A stretch of 64,000 bases of DNA from Pseudoalteromonas sp. XMcav2-N (GTDB lineage Bacteria > Pseudomonadota > Gammaproteobacteria > Enterobacterales > Alteromonadaceae). The notes beneath the pieces are model-generated. The model was not told the DNA's origin, ran no database searches, and saw nothing but the letters and a program-made list of their open reading frames with translations. The translations under genes and the position numbers were made by a program. Below, in pieces: positions 35,787-45,364 of the stretch (position 1 is the stretch's first letter; each line of letters begins with the position of its first letter). The stretch covers positions 1 through 64,000 of the forward strand of contig NZ_JAMXSF010000007.1 of the NCBI RefSeq assembly GCF_024124545.1, given 5' to 3'.

Positions 35787-36962
35787 TTATTGCTCAACCA
35801 CGTAATGGCGATTGTTCAGCTCTTGTCTGAGCACGTTATTGTTCAGATAAGAGTAAGTCATCGGGCGGTTGGCTGCATCAACCTGACCATGGTTCTCGAT
35901 GGTATTTTCTTTGATCAGGTTCGGGGTTTGCGTGTTCGTTGCATACAATTTGATGCCATAACTGCCAGGATGGACTATCAGATTTTCACTGTATACGTGT
36001 GCGTCACCACCGGTTATAGTGCTGTCTTGCTGAGCAGGGTTACGAGCAAAAATACCATTTTCTCCGGCATACAGAATGCGGTTATCATGGATTGTCAGAC
36101 CATCACCATCTAGCATCATACCGTTACCACCGCTGCGATAGATCAGGTTACCCGTCACCGCTACATGGTCACCGCCAACCTGAATGCCGGTATTCTGATA
36201 TTTAGGGTCAAACGGGCTGACGCCGGTACGGTAGATCTTGTTATTGCGGATTGTCGCATCGCCTGCCACCGAGTTGAGCTGAATACCATCGGCACCAATG
36301 TTTTCCAGAGTATTGTTGTAAATATCTACATCGGTCAACTTATGAGGATAGACTGTGGTTGCAACACCATCACACTCCAGCTTGCGGCTCTTCCCTGTAT
36401 AGCCGATGTACATACCTTCGCCCGTTTCAGTGTCATGAACATAGTTGTGGTGAACGCGCAGCCCACGCATAGTGAAATTTTCCTGCCAGGTAGCCGGGTC
36501 ACAGGTTGGATCGGTTTTAATCAACAATCCGGCAAACCGTGCGCGATAAATTTCAAGGTTATCTATCTCAATATACTCGCTCAGTCCACCAATTCCGACC
36601 GTACCGCCAAGGCGCATACCGTATCCTGATTCATCGCGGCTACCAGTAATGCGCAATTGAGATGATTTCTCAACGGCAATACTATACTCGTATGGACGCG
36701 TTGTGACGGTACCGTCTTCATTGCGGATCAAAACGGGCTTGCCTGCTTCCCCATGCACATTACGAATGCGCAATGGGCCACGTTCACCGGCAGCCAAACA
36801 GACCGTATCGCCGGCAACAATACCGAGTGTGTCACCGTCCACTAAGTGGTGGCTTGAAGGAATGACGACATCACACTGTGCGCCAGCAAGTACCTGAGGG
36901 ATGTTACATAGCGCCAGCGCGCCCGAGATCAGAGTTAATGTGAAGGTTTTCGTGTTATTCAT
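35787..36962 (-). CDS. Exported right-handed beta-helix protein
   Basis: From the ATG at 36960-36962 (preceded by AAGGAAGAAGC) the product has 391 residues with a signal peptide ending VLAG. The body is made of short repeats typical of parallel beta-helices, for example RNNKIYRTGVSP, GNLIYRSGGNGMMLDGDGLTIHDNRILYAGENGIF, with periodic N/G and hydrophobic residues. The fold is shared by polysaccharide lyases and epimerases, and also by adhesins. A family-specific catalytic signature was not identified. Two pairs of Cys may form disulfides. Confidence 0.8.
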   Translation of the reverse strand: MNNTKTFTLTLISGALALCNIPQVLAGAQCDVVIPSSHHLVDGDTLGIVAGDTVCLAAGERGPLRIRNVHGEAGKPVLIRNEDGTVTTRPYEYSIAVEKSSQLRITGSRDESGYGMRLGGTVGIGGLSEYIEIDNLEIYRARFAGLLIKTDPTCDPATWQENFTMRGLRVHHNYVHDTETGEGMYIGYTGKSRKLECDGVATTVYPHKLTDVDIYNNTLENIGADGIQLNSVAGDATIRNNKIYRTGVSPFDPKYQNTGIQVGGDHVAVTGNLIYRSGGNGMMLDGDGLTIHDNRILYAGENGIFARNPAQQDSTITGGDAHVYSENLIVHPGSYGIKLYATNTQTPNLIKENTIENHGQVDAANRPMTYSYLNNNVLRQELNNRHYVVEQ

Positions 36963-37244
36963 TGCTTCTTCCTTATTGAAGTCATGGGTACACTTATAAT
37001 TGGTTAACGAAAATACCACAACACAGTGCGTTAATATCCTGCCTGTCTGGGGGGGGATCTGCCAAAAGCACCAGATACATCGTTCGGCACTTTATCTGTA
37101 AACAGGTACTGGCACAATTTACTGCGCCATCTACAGTATTCCATACCTCAATGCTGACAACGCGATTAAGCAGACGGGTATCATTCGTCAAAATGCATTG
37201 TGCTATTAAATGAAATACTTGTCTATTGTTCAGGTAATGTATTG

Positions 37245-38207
37245 TTACTCGCTCTGAATAATACTGTTCAGTATGGCCAGCTCATTATTAGTGTTGATCT
37301 GCACCCAAAGTGGAAAGTGATCGCTCAACTCATAGGTCCATTTGCTCTCGGGAATGCCACTTTCTTCAAATAACGTAGCCATCAGACCGTCGGCGGCAAA
37401 GTCAATCACACCGCCTTTATCGGCATAACTAAACGCTTGCCTGGCGCAGTGTAAAATCTGGTCATAGCGCTTATTCCCGGCACTTGCGGCGGTGTCATGG
37501 ATATCGGCCAGAGCCAGCGGCATCTGTAATCCACTTGCGTGGGTAAGTGCCTGATAAAAACGGTCACCGATTCGGGGTATGTTAAAGTCACCGACCACAA
37601 TGAGATCTTCATCAAATACACTATCTGCGTTATCGATCCAGCGATTTTTGATCCACTCAGCAAAGCTGGCAAGCTCTTGCTCCCGGCCGGGGCGTGTACC
37701 CCAACGCGCATGCATAGCCAGCATCATAAAATCAAAATTGCCCGCTTTGAAAGAAGCCATATAAGGCGCACGCCACCAGGATTGCTCGCTGATATATTGG
37801 CCCTCGATTTTCTGCCTGTCGGGCTGCGCCTCGGCTGCCAGACCGGTAAACTGCACCATGCGTTTGTCAAAGACAAAGGCGGTGCGCTCCCAGTTACCAC
37901 CAAAGTCACTTTGCCAGTCACTGATCACAAATTGCCAGTCGGGCCCTAGCAGACGCATCACCCGTTTAAAATCCGTTAAGTCATCTCTGAGCTCTGTGAT
38001 TGCAATTAAATCAAATTGATACAAAGTACGCGCTATAAGTGAAATCGCCAGTTCACTACGTGGTCGCTTTCCAAAATCACGAATATTCCAGGTTGCGATG
38101 TTAAGGGTTTCGTCCAGCATTGATGGCGGAATATCACTTTGCTCAATACGTTCTACGAGCAGTTTGAGCTTTTGCGCAATGCCTTTTGAGAGGGTTGTCA
38201 GTTCCAT
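37245..38207 (-). CDS. Endonuclease/exonuclease/phosphatase-family protein
   Basis: A 320-residue protein with the EEP fold: NIATWNIRDFG near residue 36, IAITELRDD with the metal-binding Glu, VVGDFNIPRIGD with the catalytic Asp and Asn near residue 205, and SDHFPLWVQI containing the catalytic His-acid pair. No signal peptide is visible. The family includes DNase I-like nucleases and phosphoesterases; substrate cannot be told. It stands alone. Confidence 0.85.
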   Translation of the reverse strand: MELTTLSKGIAQKLKLLVERIEQSDIPPSMLDETLNIATWNIRDFGKRPRSELAISLIARTLYQFDLIAITELRDDLTDFKRVMRLLGPDWQFVISDWQSDFGGNWERTAFVFDKRMVQFTGLAAEAQPDRQKIEGQYISEQSWWRAPYMASFKAGNFDFMMLAMHARWGTRPGREQELASFAEWIKNRWIDNADSVFDEDLIVVGDFNIPRIGDRFYQALTHASGLQMPLALADIHDTAASAGNKRYDQILHCARQAFSYADKGGVIDFAADGLMATLFEESGIPESKWTYELSDHFPLWVQINTNNELAILNSIIQSE

Positions 38208-38351
38208 GGTTTACCTTGAGCTATGATGAATAGATTCATAAAGTTAGACCAGTATTGGGTAAATACCAGTACATTTAAATCCGAGTGATATTTTTGATAG
38301 CAGGTTTGTGCAACAATGGTAGACTTTAGAAACACACACGTCTCAGGAAAG

Positions 38352-38825
38352 ATGATGAAAAAAAGACTACTGTTGCTTCCTCTAATTACCTTGCTAGGCG
38401 CCTGCTCAGACAGTGAAGTCGGCGATGTATCCCTTGGTTTATTTACACTCAAAGACATCAAGTTGCACTCCATGACAGACCCGGTTGTTACCGGTGTTAC
38501 TTGCCATGTTGCTAGTATTGAAGCCGATCTTAGTCTGTCGGACCCAAGCGATAGCTCCATTGCTTGTCGTCAGACCGGGGAGATTACACCGCAAATGATA
38601 GCGCAAATAGATAAGAGCAAATCTGGTGAAGTGGTGTTCAAACAGTCTAAAAGCGTGTTTTTCAAATCCATGAAGGTCAGACGGATTTATGATGCTGAGC
38701 ATCAAACCCTGATGTACCTGTCATATACAACCAAAGAGACCTCAGGGAGCTTTAAGCACAGCTTATCGACCGTGCCACTGTGGGGGACTCAGGCCTATTC
38801 AGAAAACCGTGTTGGTCAGAAGTAA
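38352..38825 (+). CDS. creA: CreA-family lipoprotein-like protein
   Basis: From the ATG at 38352 (AGGAAAG upstream) the product has 157 residues. The N-terminus has a lipobox-like LLGAC. The rest fits CreA: IKLHSMTDPVVTGVTCHVAS, DPSDSSIACRQTG, VFKQSKSVFFKSMKVRRIYDAEHQTLMYLSYT and STVPLWG. CreA is conserved and exported but has no settled function. E. coli CreA lies beside creBCD; no such genes are here. The gene is followed by the DUF3857 gene 28 bases later. Confidence 0.88.
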   Translation: MMKKRLLLLPLITLLGACSDSEVGDVSLGLFTLKDIKLHSMTDPVVTGVTCHVASIEADLSLSDPSDSSIACRQTGEITPQMIAQIDKSKSGEVVFKQSKSVFFKSMKVRRIYDAEHQTLMYLSYTTKETSGSFKHSLSTVPLWGTQAYSENRVGQK

Positions 38826-38853
38826 TTAATTAAAATACAATAAGTTGAGTATT

Positions 38854-40875
38854 ATGAAGCAGCTATTTACCACTCTGACTATCGTTTTGATGGTTTGGAT
38901 TAGCCCTGCCCGGGCATTGGGTGAGCGTCCGGATGTGACTATCATGCCTGCACCTGACTGGGCCGATAAACAAGCTCTGGCAAAATTACCAGATACTCTG
39001 CATAAACCACTTCATTATCGGCTGGTTGACAAGCAGGTGAACGATGTGACAAAGCAGACGTCTTTTTCTCATAATCGCTATGTATTTACTGATGCTGCTG
39101 GGGTGCAGGAAGGGAGCACAGTACGTGTGCGGTTTAACCCTGCGTTTCAGGAGCTGGTATTTCACAACGTCACGATACTGCGAGAAGGTGAGGCAGTTTA
39201 TCAGCTAAACCAGCAAGATATTAAAGTGATCAATGCAGAAGATGATCAGCAAAACAACATGTATTCAGGCTTGTTTGATGCACTGATTTTGCTTCAGGAT
39301 GTGCGGGTTGGAGATGAACTGGATGTGAGTTATAGCTTGTCTGGTACAAACCCGGTCCTGGGAGAGCGTTTCAGTTACTTCGATAATCTGGGGTGGGGCG
39401 TCGCGGTGGATTTACTGACCTTTAAACTGACACTGCCCGGCGATAAAAAAGTGGCGTATAAAGTGTTCGGCGACTCAAGTGCCCAGGTGCAACACCAACA
39501 AAGCGATACCATGCAAACCTACACGGTACGTGTGGAGAACAGCATAGCGCACACCGTCGAAAATGAACTACCTGGCTGGTTTAGCCCTTTCCCTTATATT
39601 CAGTTTACTGAGTTCAACTCGTGGCTTGAAGTACAATCCTGGGCGGCGGAATTATTTAAAGTGGATACGGAGTTGAGCCCTCCGTTACAGGCTTATATCA
39701 ATGAGCTAAAAGCACTGCCTCAAGAACAGGCTATTGAGCAGGCGATTACGTTTGTTCAGGATGAAATCCGATATCTTGGCTTAGAGCTTGGCGTGAACTC
39801 GCATCAGCCTAATATGCCACATCAGGTTTATGAGAAACGCTTTGGTGATTGTAAAGATAAAACCCTGTTGCTGAATACCCTGCTTCAGGCACTCGAAATC
39901 GAAGCGCAACCTGCATTGGTATCTACCGAAAAGCGAGACTATATTAATGAGTTTTTACCGACGCATAGCGCGTTTAATCATGTCATTACTTACTTTACCC
40001 TGAACGGGCAGGAGTATTGGGTAGACCCGACAATAAGCTATCAGGGAAACAGTCTGAACGCATTATATCAGCCCGATTACGGCAGTGCCTTGTTAGTCGA
40101 TGCACAATCAGGCGCTTTGAAAGAAGTCGATGTCAAAGCAACACGCCACGGTATCGATATCAATGAAATGATCATTGCTCCCGATTATGTTTCACCAGTG
40201 CAATGGCGCATTGAATCACACTATTATGGTTGGCAGGCCGAGCGCCTGCGTTACCAGCTGGCTTCTTCGCAAAAGAAGCAACTTCAGGAACATTCACTGA
40301 ATTACTACGCGCAGTTTTATCCCGGGGTTCAGGTTAAAACCCCCATTTCTTTTTCGGATAATCGCCGCGATAACGTGATCACGGTTGTTGAGTCCTATTG
40401 GGTGCCCGATTTTTGGCAATCAGGAGACGCCGGCTCAGTTGAATTTTATCTTGGTGCAGGCAATGTCAGCCAGTACGTCAAACTACCTCAGACGGTGCGT
40501 CGCAAACAACCGCTGGCAAAAGTATACCCAATGACAACATCTCAACGGGTTACTTTACTAATGCCTATGGACGTTGATTTTAGTGCCCTGGCTTATCAAA
40601 AAACGTTCGAAGACCCGTATGTGCGCATTCACAGCGCTATGGAATATGACCGCCGCCGCGTGACTTTTCACGGCCAGTACGAAGCGCTCGCAGAATATGT
40701 ACCGGTTGAAGCGGTACCCGCTCATCTGAGCAAATTAAAGCAGGCCAGCAAGTTCACTGGATTTGGTGGCTCGGTATCCGAGGTTACGACCAATCCTAAT
40801 CACACCGTATTCAGAGATTTTGTGGAACAGATGGAGCGTACGACTAAGATGAAGTTTGTTGGAGAGTCATTATGA
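38854..40875 (+). CDS. Exported DUF3857/transglutaminase-like protein
   Basis: About 673 residues from the ATG at 38854. Signal peptide at 1-21. DUF3857 spans about 45-250. The transglutaminase core is at about 270-410 with Cys in FGDCKDKTLLL, His in SAFNHVITYF and Asp in YWVDPTISY, a complete triad. The C-terminal DUF2569/3858-like beta region completes the usual architecture. Likely a periplasmic thiol enzyme or protease. Its last four bases overlap the start of the lipoprotein gene, so they are coupled. Confidence 0.88.
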   Translation: MKQLFTTLTIVLMVWISPARALGERPDVTIMPAPDWADKQALAKLPDTLHKPLHYRLVDKQVNDVTKQTSFSHNRYVFTDAAGVQEGSTVRVRFNPAFQELVFHNVTILREGEAVYQLNQQDIKVINAEDDQQNNMYSGLFDALILLQDVRVGDELDVSYSLSGTNPVLGERFSYFDNLGWGVAVDLLTFKLTLPGDKKVAYKVFGDSSAQVQHQQSDTMQTYTVRVENSIAHTVENELPGWFSPFPYIQFTEFNSWLEVQSWAAELFKVDTELSPPLQAYINELKALPQEQAIEQAITFVQDEIRYLGLELGVNSHQPNMPHQVYEKRFGDCKDKTLLLNTLLQALEIEAQPALVSTEKRDYINEFLPTHSAFNHVITYFTLNGQEYWVDPTISYQGNSLNALYQPDYGSALLVDAQSGALKEVDVKATRHGIDINEMIIAPDYVSPVQWRIESHYYGWQAERLRYQLASSQKKQLQEHSLNYYAQFYPGVQVKTPISFSDNRRDNVITVVESYWVPDFWQSGDAGSVEFYLGAGNVSQYVKLPQTVRRKQPLAKVYPMTTSQRVTLLMPMDVDFSALAYQKTFEDPYVRIHSAMEYDRRRVTFHGQYEALAEYVPVEAVPAHLSKLKQASKFTGFGGSVSEVTTNPNHTVFRDFVEQMERTTKMKFVGESL

Positions 40876-41951
40876 TGCGTTTAATTGGAACATTGCTGCT
40901 GATCTTGATTACGTCCGGATGTGCATCAACCAAAAAAACTGTGCTACTTAACGACAAACAGTCTATTTATGATGCAAATAAAACGCTGGAACACGTGTTA
41001 AATGATCCCGACGACCGCATGTTGTTTGACTTGATAGACAAAGAAGCCAGCGAAACCTATGCCAAAAATGAGATAGGCATCGGCAATCCTGAGTTTGCAC
41101 TGAACAGCGCCATCATCTCAGTTGCAGCGCTGAAGGGCTTAAGTCGTTTTGATCATGTTGCATACTCACACAGTCAGGCAAAGGGGAACTACTGGTACAG
41201 CCATTATATCTTTTCAAATAACAATGGCAGCTATGCTCTGGTAGACTTGGTTCTGACCAGGCAGGGCAAGAAGCTGGTGGATGTCCACAATCATGTGTTT
41301 CGTTCCAGTGTCGTCAATTATCTGGGCGAATATGAAAAACATATTGAACAAAAAGGCTACGATGACGCACTTTCTAAAATCGAAGAGCAGATAGAGAATA
41401 ATGATCCACAGTCAGCACTGGAACATTATCTGGCCTTGCCCGAAGAGGTGCGTATGCTTGGGGTCGTACATGAATCATTGTTTCGATTTATTAAGCGTTG
41501 CAATGCAGAGGCATATCAAGCATTTTGCAACCGCATTTTATCCGACAGTCAGCATGAGTATCAGGGCCTGCTAAGAGCAAATTTGTACAGCAACCTCAGC
41601 GAGTATGCCAAGGCATTGTCTGAGTACGAGCAAGTGCCCGAAGCAATACGTAGCAGCGCGCCAATTTTAATGGAAGAGGCTGTTTTACAGGCGCGTCAGG
41701 GTAACAAACAGGAGGGCTTTGCCCTTGCGCTTGATGCTTTGTATCGTGCGTCGTCCCACTCCTATGGATACTTGATGTTACTACAGGTTTCTCTGTTCTC
41801 AGGCGAGCATGAATTTTCGACAGAGCTACTTGCTTTTATTAAAAAGACTTTTGAAATCCAATTTACCGAACAGGAACTGGCGGATTTCAGTGGTGACAGC
41901 GGGTTTATTCAGTCTGAGCAATACGCGCAGTTTAAGCTGGGCTATTTTTAA
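40872..41951 (+). CDS. Lipoprotein of unknown function, partner of the DUF3857 protein
   Basis: A 359-residue protein with a lipobox (TSGCAS, Cys17). The rest is helical with TPR-like pairs in the second half (for example SALEHYLALPEEV, YAKALSEYEQVPEAI, RQGNKQEGFALALDAL). I do not recognise a named family. It overlaps the upstream gene by 4 bases (ATGA) and is therefore translationally coupled to it. A protein-protein scaffold in the periplasm is plausible. Confidence 0.65.
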   Translation: MMRLIGTLLLILITSGCASTKKTVLLNDKQSIYDANKTLEHVLNDPDDRMLFDLIDKEASETYAKNEIGIGNPEFALNSAIISVAALKGLSRFDHVAYSHSQAKGNYWYSHYIFSNNNGSYALVDLVLTRQGKKLVDVHNHVFRSSVVNYLGEYEKHIEQKGYDDALSKIEEQIENNDPQSALEHYLALPEEVRMLGVVHESLFRFIKRCNAEAYQAFCNRILSDSQHEYQGLLRANLYSNLSEYAKALSEYEQVPEAIRSSAPILMEEAVLQARQGNKQEGFALALDALYRASSHSYGYLMLLQVSLFSGEHEFSTELLAFIKKTFEIQFTEQELADFSGDSGFIQSEQYAQFKLGYF

Positions 41952-41975
41952 CCCAAATTGAAAAGGAATCGAAAA

Positions 41976-42560
41976 ATGTGGATTAAGAATACGCCGCTGG
42001 AAGGTCAGTACATCAGGCTTGAGCCCCTGGCTCTTGAGCATGTTGATGACCTTAAAGAAGCCGTTGAGGATGGCCAAAGCTGGAAGCTCTGGTATGCAAA
42101 TGTGCCTTCACCCCAACAGATGCAAGAGTATGTCGAAAAAGCGTTGCGTAAGGTCGCAAATGATCAGGTGACCTTCGTTGTAAGATCGATAGCAAGCGGG
42201 CACATTGTTGGTACTACCCGTTATTACGACATTAAGCCCGAGCATAAACGCGCTTCGATTGGTTATACCTGGTATAGCGCAGCGGTCAGGCGGACACCGG
42301 TCAACACGGAAGCTAAACTTTTGTTGATGGCAAACTTGTTTGAGACATGTGGTGCGTTGTCACTGGAATTTAAAACGCACTTTTTTAATCACGCATCACG
42401 ACGAGCAATCGAACGTTTAGGGGCCAAATTGGATGGCGTGCTCAGAAGCCATCAGATTTTGGCGGATGGCTCTGTTCGTGATACCGCCGTTTATTCCATT
42501 TTGGCCTCTGAGTGGCCTGCGGTGCGTAACCACCTTAAAGCGAAACTCACAGCCCGTTAA
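41976..42560 (+). CDS. GNAT N-acetyltransferase, RimJ/RimL type
   Basis: From the ATG at 41976 (preceded by AAAAGGAAT) the protein has 194 residues. Motifs: GQYIRLEPLALEHVDDL at the N-terminus, VVRSIASGHIVGTTRYYDIKPEHKRASIGYTWY with the RimL-like strand pattern, and LEFKTHFFNHASRRAIERLGAKLDGVLRSH near the C-terminus. It would acetylate an amine or peptide N-terminus. The extended frame upstream from 41958 begins with TTG and is not needed. Confidence 0.88.
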   Translation: MWIKNTPLEGQYIRLEPLALEHVDDLKEAVEDGQSWKLWYANVPSPQQMQEYVEKALRKVANDQVTFVVRSIASGHIVGTTRYYDIKPEHKRASIGYTWYSAAVRRTPVNTEAKLLLMANLFETCGALSLEFKTHFFNHASRRAIERLGAKLDGVLRSHQILADGSVRDTAVYSILASEWPAVRNHLKAKLTAR

Positions 42561-42572
42561 AACGGGCTGTGA
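42547..42572. terminator. Terminator built from two overlapping gene ends
   Basis: TCACAGCCCG, loop TTAAAA, CGGGCTGTGA: a perfect 10-bp stem. The TAA stop of the GNAT gene and the stop of the DUF4153 gene (reverse TTA) both lie in the 6-base loop, so the stem arms are coding sequence for both proteins. Confidence 0.65.
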
Positions 42573-44260
42573 AGCTCAAATCGATGCTCACCAATCTGAA
42601 TGTCCTTAAATCTGGGCTCTACAATATCAAAGTTACCTGACTTAATGGCATCCAGCAGGTCGTCCGACTGCTCACCATAGACTTTCTGATCCAGATAGCC
42701 CGTTTGCCAGCCTTGCACACCTTTGACAGTGCCCAGGTAGAACACCCTGAGCTCAACTCTGCGCTGGCTCTTGGCAATAAACAGGTATTCAGGCTCAGGT
42801 GTATTATCGAGCTCAATGGCGCGCAGCATCAGCGCTGAGGCGTGGTCAAACAAATGCGTATTGTGTCTGGCAAAAGTCTCCAGTGCGGTCACTAAGTCCT
42901 GTGGCAGAGATTGTTTATCTTGCTCTGGCATTTCAATCAGGTCCAGCAAGGTTTGCGTTGTCAGTGGTTGTGTTTCCAGGGTCAGTGCAGTTTGGATCCG
43001 CCGCTTTAGTTGCTCGTCGCTGACTTCATGTTGTAGCGATTCGAGTGCAATCAGTCCTTTTCGTCCCAGCTCATTCACCAGATAGCGAGGGTCGAAGTCC
43101 GCAGGCTGGGCAATCCCTGCATTGAGGCGGTTTATCTGAGAGTTAACACTCAGACCTCGAAAATCCAGCAACGGCGTCTGGGTTGTTATCAGCAGTCCAA
43201 GCAGACACAAAGTCACCGGTCGATTAACTGCGCTCAGTCGCTTGTGCCAGTCGGCTTTATGAACGAATAGCTGCCATACATAACCCATGCACACAACCAT
43301 GCTAACGCCTGCAATCAATATTGCCCAAAGTCGTGCCAGGCTCAGACCGTATTGATCAATTCTGAGATATAACCCCCAGCCGCTGAGTGCCAGATAGCAG
43401 GGTAACAAGAGCAAGCCTATTGCGATGAAGTGGCGATACCACAGGCGCTGGGTTAAAGCGTCTCCCGACAGGTTTAAGCACAATATAATGGCCCCGACCA
43501 GCACAAAAATCAGGCTACTTCCGCCGTTGTGCCAGAGTGTGTCTAGCTCATTGAATAACACAGCCACGAAAAACAGCATGGCCACAGTGACCAGCACAGG
43601 TAAAAGCAAGGTGGCAAAATTTCGGCAAATGGCGAACAGCTGATTGGCGAAATTGCTGCGACTGCGCGCCTGGATAACCCCAATGGCCTGGCTTAGTGTG
43701 ATGGCTGGGTAGAAAAACCAGGGCTCAGAGAACAAATCGGTGAAAAACCCGATTTCAATGACTTCAAACAAACTGGCCCACAACATCAACAACATCAGTA
43801 CAGACAGCGTAAATAATTGCGCTGCAGCGAAAACTAATAAAAAGCGGCCCAGCGAGGCGCTTAGCATATCGTAACCGGGCAACCAGTTTGCACTACTGTT
43901 TTGGGTTATCCATGGCACCAGTAATACCGAGGCCAAAAATACGATCAGTGGGTAAGGCCAGGCCTGAGAAGGCAAAGACGCGCGTTCAGGAAGCAGCTGG
44001 CTGCCCAGATAAAAGCCACACAGAGTAAATATCAGTGCATAAACACCCAGCTGGATATAAAACGAGTCTCTAAGTTGAGTAAAGCTTGAGAAAATCAGAG
44101 TTGAGGGCAGAAATATAACCAACGAATAGGCGGCAAACAGCCAGTGCGGTGATTGTCCGGGCCAAAATTCGAAGTCGACAGATTGATGCAGGATGATCAG
44201 AAAAAAGCTTTGCAGCAGTGCGACCAATAGCAATTTACGACTAGCCGGTAATGGTTCCAT
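42557..44260 (-). CDS. DUF4153 membrane protein
   Basis: A 567-residue protein with about twelve membrane helices in its first 400 residues and a soluble C-terminal domain (about 405-567) with FIAKSQRRVELRVFYLG and VEPRFKDIQIGEHRF. The layout is that of DUF4153 proteins, for which no reaction is known. It overlaps the convergent GNAT gene by 4 bases. The long gap at 44261-44682 would carry its promoter. Confidence 0.8.
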   Translation of the reverse strand: MEPLPASRKLLLVALLQSFFLIILHQSVDFEFWPGQSPHWLFAAYSLVIFLPSTLIFSSFTQLRDSFYIQLGVYALIFTLCGFYLGSQLLPERASLPSQAWPYPLIVFLASVLLVPWITQNSSANWLPGYDMLSASLGRFLLVFAAAQLFTLSVLMLLMLWASLFEVIEIGFFTDLFSEPWFFYPAITLSQAIGVIQARSRSNFANQLFAICRNFATLLLPVLVTVAMLFFVAVLFNELDTLWHNGGSSLIFVLVGAIILCLNLSGDALTQRLWYRHFIAIGLLLLPCYLALSGWGLYLRIDQYGLSLARLWAILIAGVSMVVCMGYVWQLFVHKADWHKRLSAVNRPVTLCLLGLLITTQTPLLDFRGLSVNSQINRLNAGIAQPADFDPRYLVNELGRKGLIALESLQHEVSDEQLKRRIQTALTLETQPLTTQTLLDLIEMPEQDKQSLPQDLVTALETFARHNTHLFDHASALMLRAIELDNTPEPEYLFIAKSQRRVELRVFYLGTVKGVQGWQTGYLDQKVYGEQSDDLLDAIKSGNFDIVEPRFKDIQIGEHRFELHSPF

Positions 44261-44682
44261 ACGTGTCTCTTAATATCAGTTCCTTGTTCCTGTCATTTAA
44301 ACTTAACAGGGCTGAAATGCAAGTAAAAGAAGTATAGGAGCGAGTCAAATCTCTGAATTATGCAACAAAGAGTTTGACATATTATGTCTTGCTATGGCAG
44401 ATTGACTGTGTGGTAAACAGACATCATTGATGTTTGAACCTGTCAAATAAGTGTCTGAAGATTCTAACTTAAATGGTGCGAAAGAATCTTCCCATGGATA
44501 GGTATGCTGTTTGTATTTGGGTATATGCTACCCCAGTTTCACCTGTGGTTATTTGGCTATTCAAAGCGGCCTTTTTACGTTTGTTTACCAAGCTGGCGTT
44601 TAGCTGGTGTTATGATTGCCATTACCGCGCTATGCTTCTTTCGTTTTTATAAACGCAATAATTGCCCGTGTAAGGAGGAAAT
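44261..44682. other. Intergenic, 422 bases, upstream of the flotillin operon
   Basis: The gap is divergent: promoters of DUF4153 and of the YqiJ-like gene should both be here. A 63-codon hydrophobic reading frame at 44504-44695 overlaps the next start and has no ribosome-binding site; I do not call it. No operator or RNA structure was recognised. Confidence 0.4.
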
Positions 44683-45297
44683 ATGGACTTTTTAAACACG
44701 GCCTTCACTTTTCCCACAGTGGTCTACTCTACATTACTGCTGATAGTACTGCTGTTTTGGCTGATTTCTTTGGCAGGCTTTGCCGACCCCGATATGCTCG
44801 ACGGCGATGCCGATATCGAAGTTGAGGGCGGTGCTGAAGGTAGCTCGTTGTGGCAAATGGGCTTTGGCGGCGTGCCTTTAACTGTGTCGATCAGTTTAAT
44901 CGTTGCACTGAGCTGGGTGGTCAGCTTTTACGCTCAAAAGCTATTTGCGTACCTGCTTGGCGATGGTGTGATGTTTTACCTGATTGGTGGCGCATTTATG
45001 CTGGGTAGCCTGTTCGTGGCATTGCCGTTGGCTGCAGCTGCCGTGCGACCTCTGCGTGGCTTATTTGAAAGTCAGCAAACAAGCAGTAAAGACGCGTTAG
45101 TCGGACTGGAATGTGTGATTGCTACCGGAAAAGTCACCGCGACATTTGGCCAGGCGCGCGTGTCCCATGAGGGAAGCGAGCAGTTAGTCGAAGTCAGATG
45201 TGATGAAGAAAATACGTTTACTCAGGGTGATAAAGCACTGCTGATTGAACACAACGCAACAACCCATAGCTATACAATCGTCACCAACCCCTGGTGA
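44683..45297 (+). CDS. YqiJ/NfeD-like OB-fold membrane protein
   Basis: A 204-residue protein with a strong site AAGGAGG upstream. Membrane helices at about 12-32, 62-82 and 90-115, an acidic loop (DPDMLDGDADIEVEGG) between the first two, and a C-terminal OB-like beta domain (about 138-200, LVGLECVIATGKVT to GDKALLIEHN). This is the YqiJ (DUF1449)/NfeD pattern. NfeD-type proteins partner with flotillin/stomatin proteins; the flotillin gene follows 67 bases later. Confidence 0.88.
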   Translation: MDFLNTAFTFPTVVYSTLLLIVLLFWLISLAGFADPDMLDGDADIEVEGGAEGSSLWQMGFGGVPLTVSISLIVALSWVVSFYAQKLFAYLLGDGVMFYLIGGAFMLGSLFVALPLAAAAVRPLRGLFESQQTSSKDALVGLECVIATGKVTATFGQARVSHEGSEQLVEVRCDEENTFTQGDKALLIEHNATTHSYTIVTNPW

Positions 45298-45364
45298 TGG
45301 CTCAACTTTAAACGGCGCCGGATAAGCGCCCGGGAATAACTTATAAAACTTATCAGGAAGAGAT

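Noticed and set aside
44504-44695. Small hydrophobic frame before the YqiJ-like gene
   Set aside because: No ribosome-binding site, it overlaps the next gene start, and its composition is like that of random AT-rich sequence.
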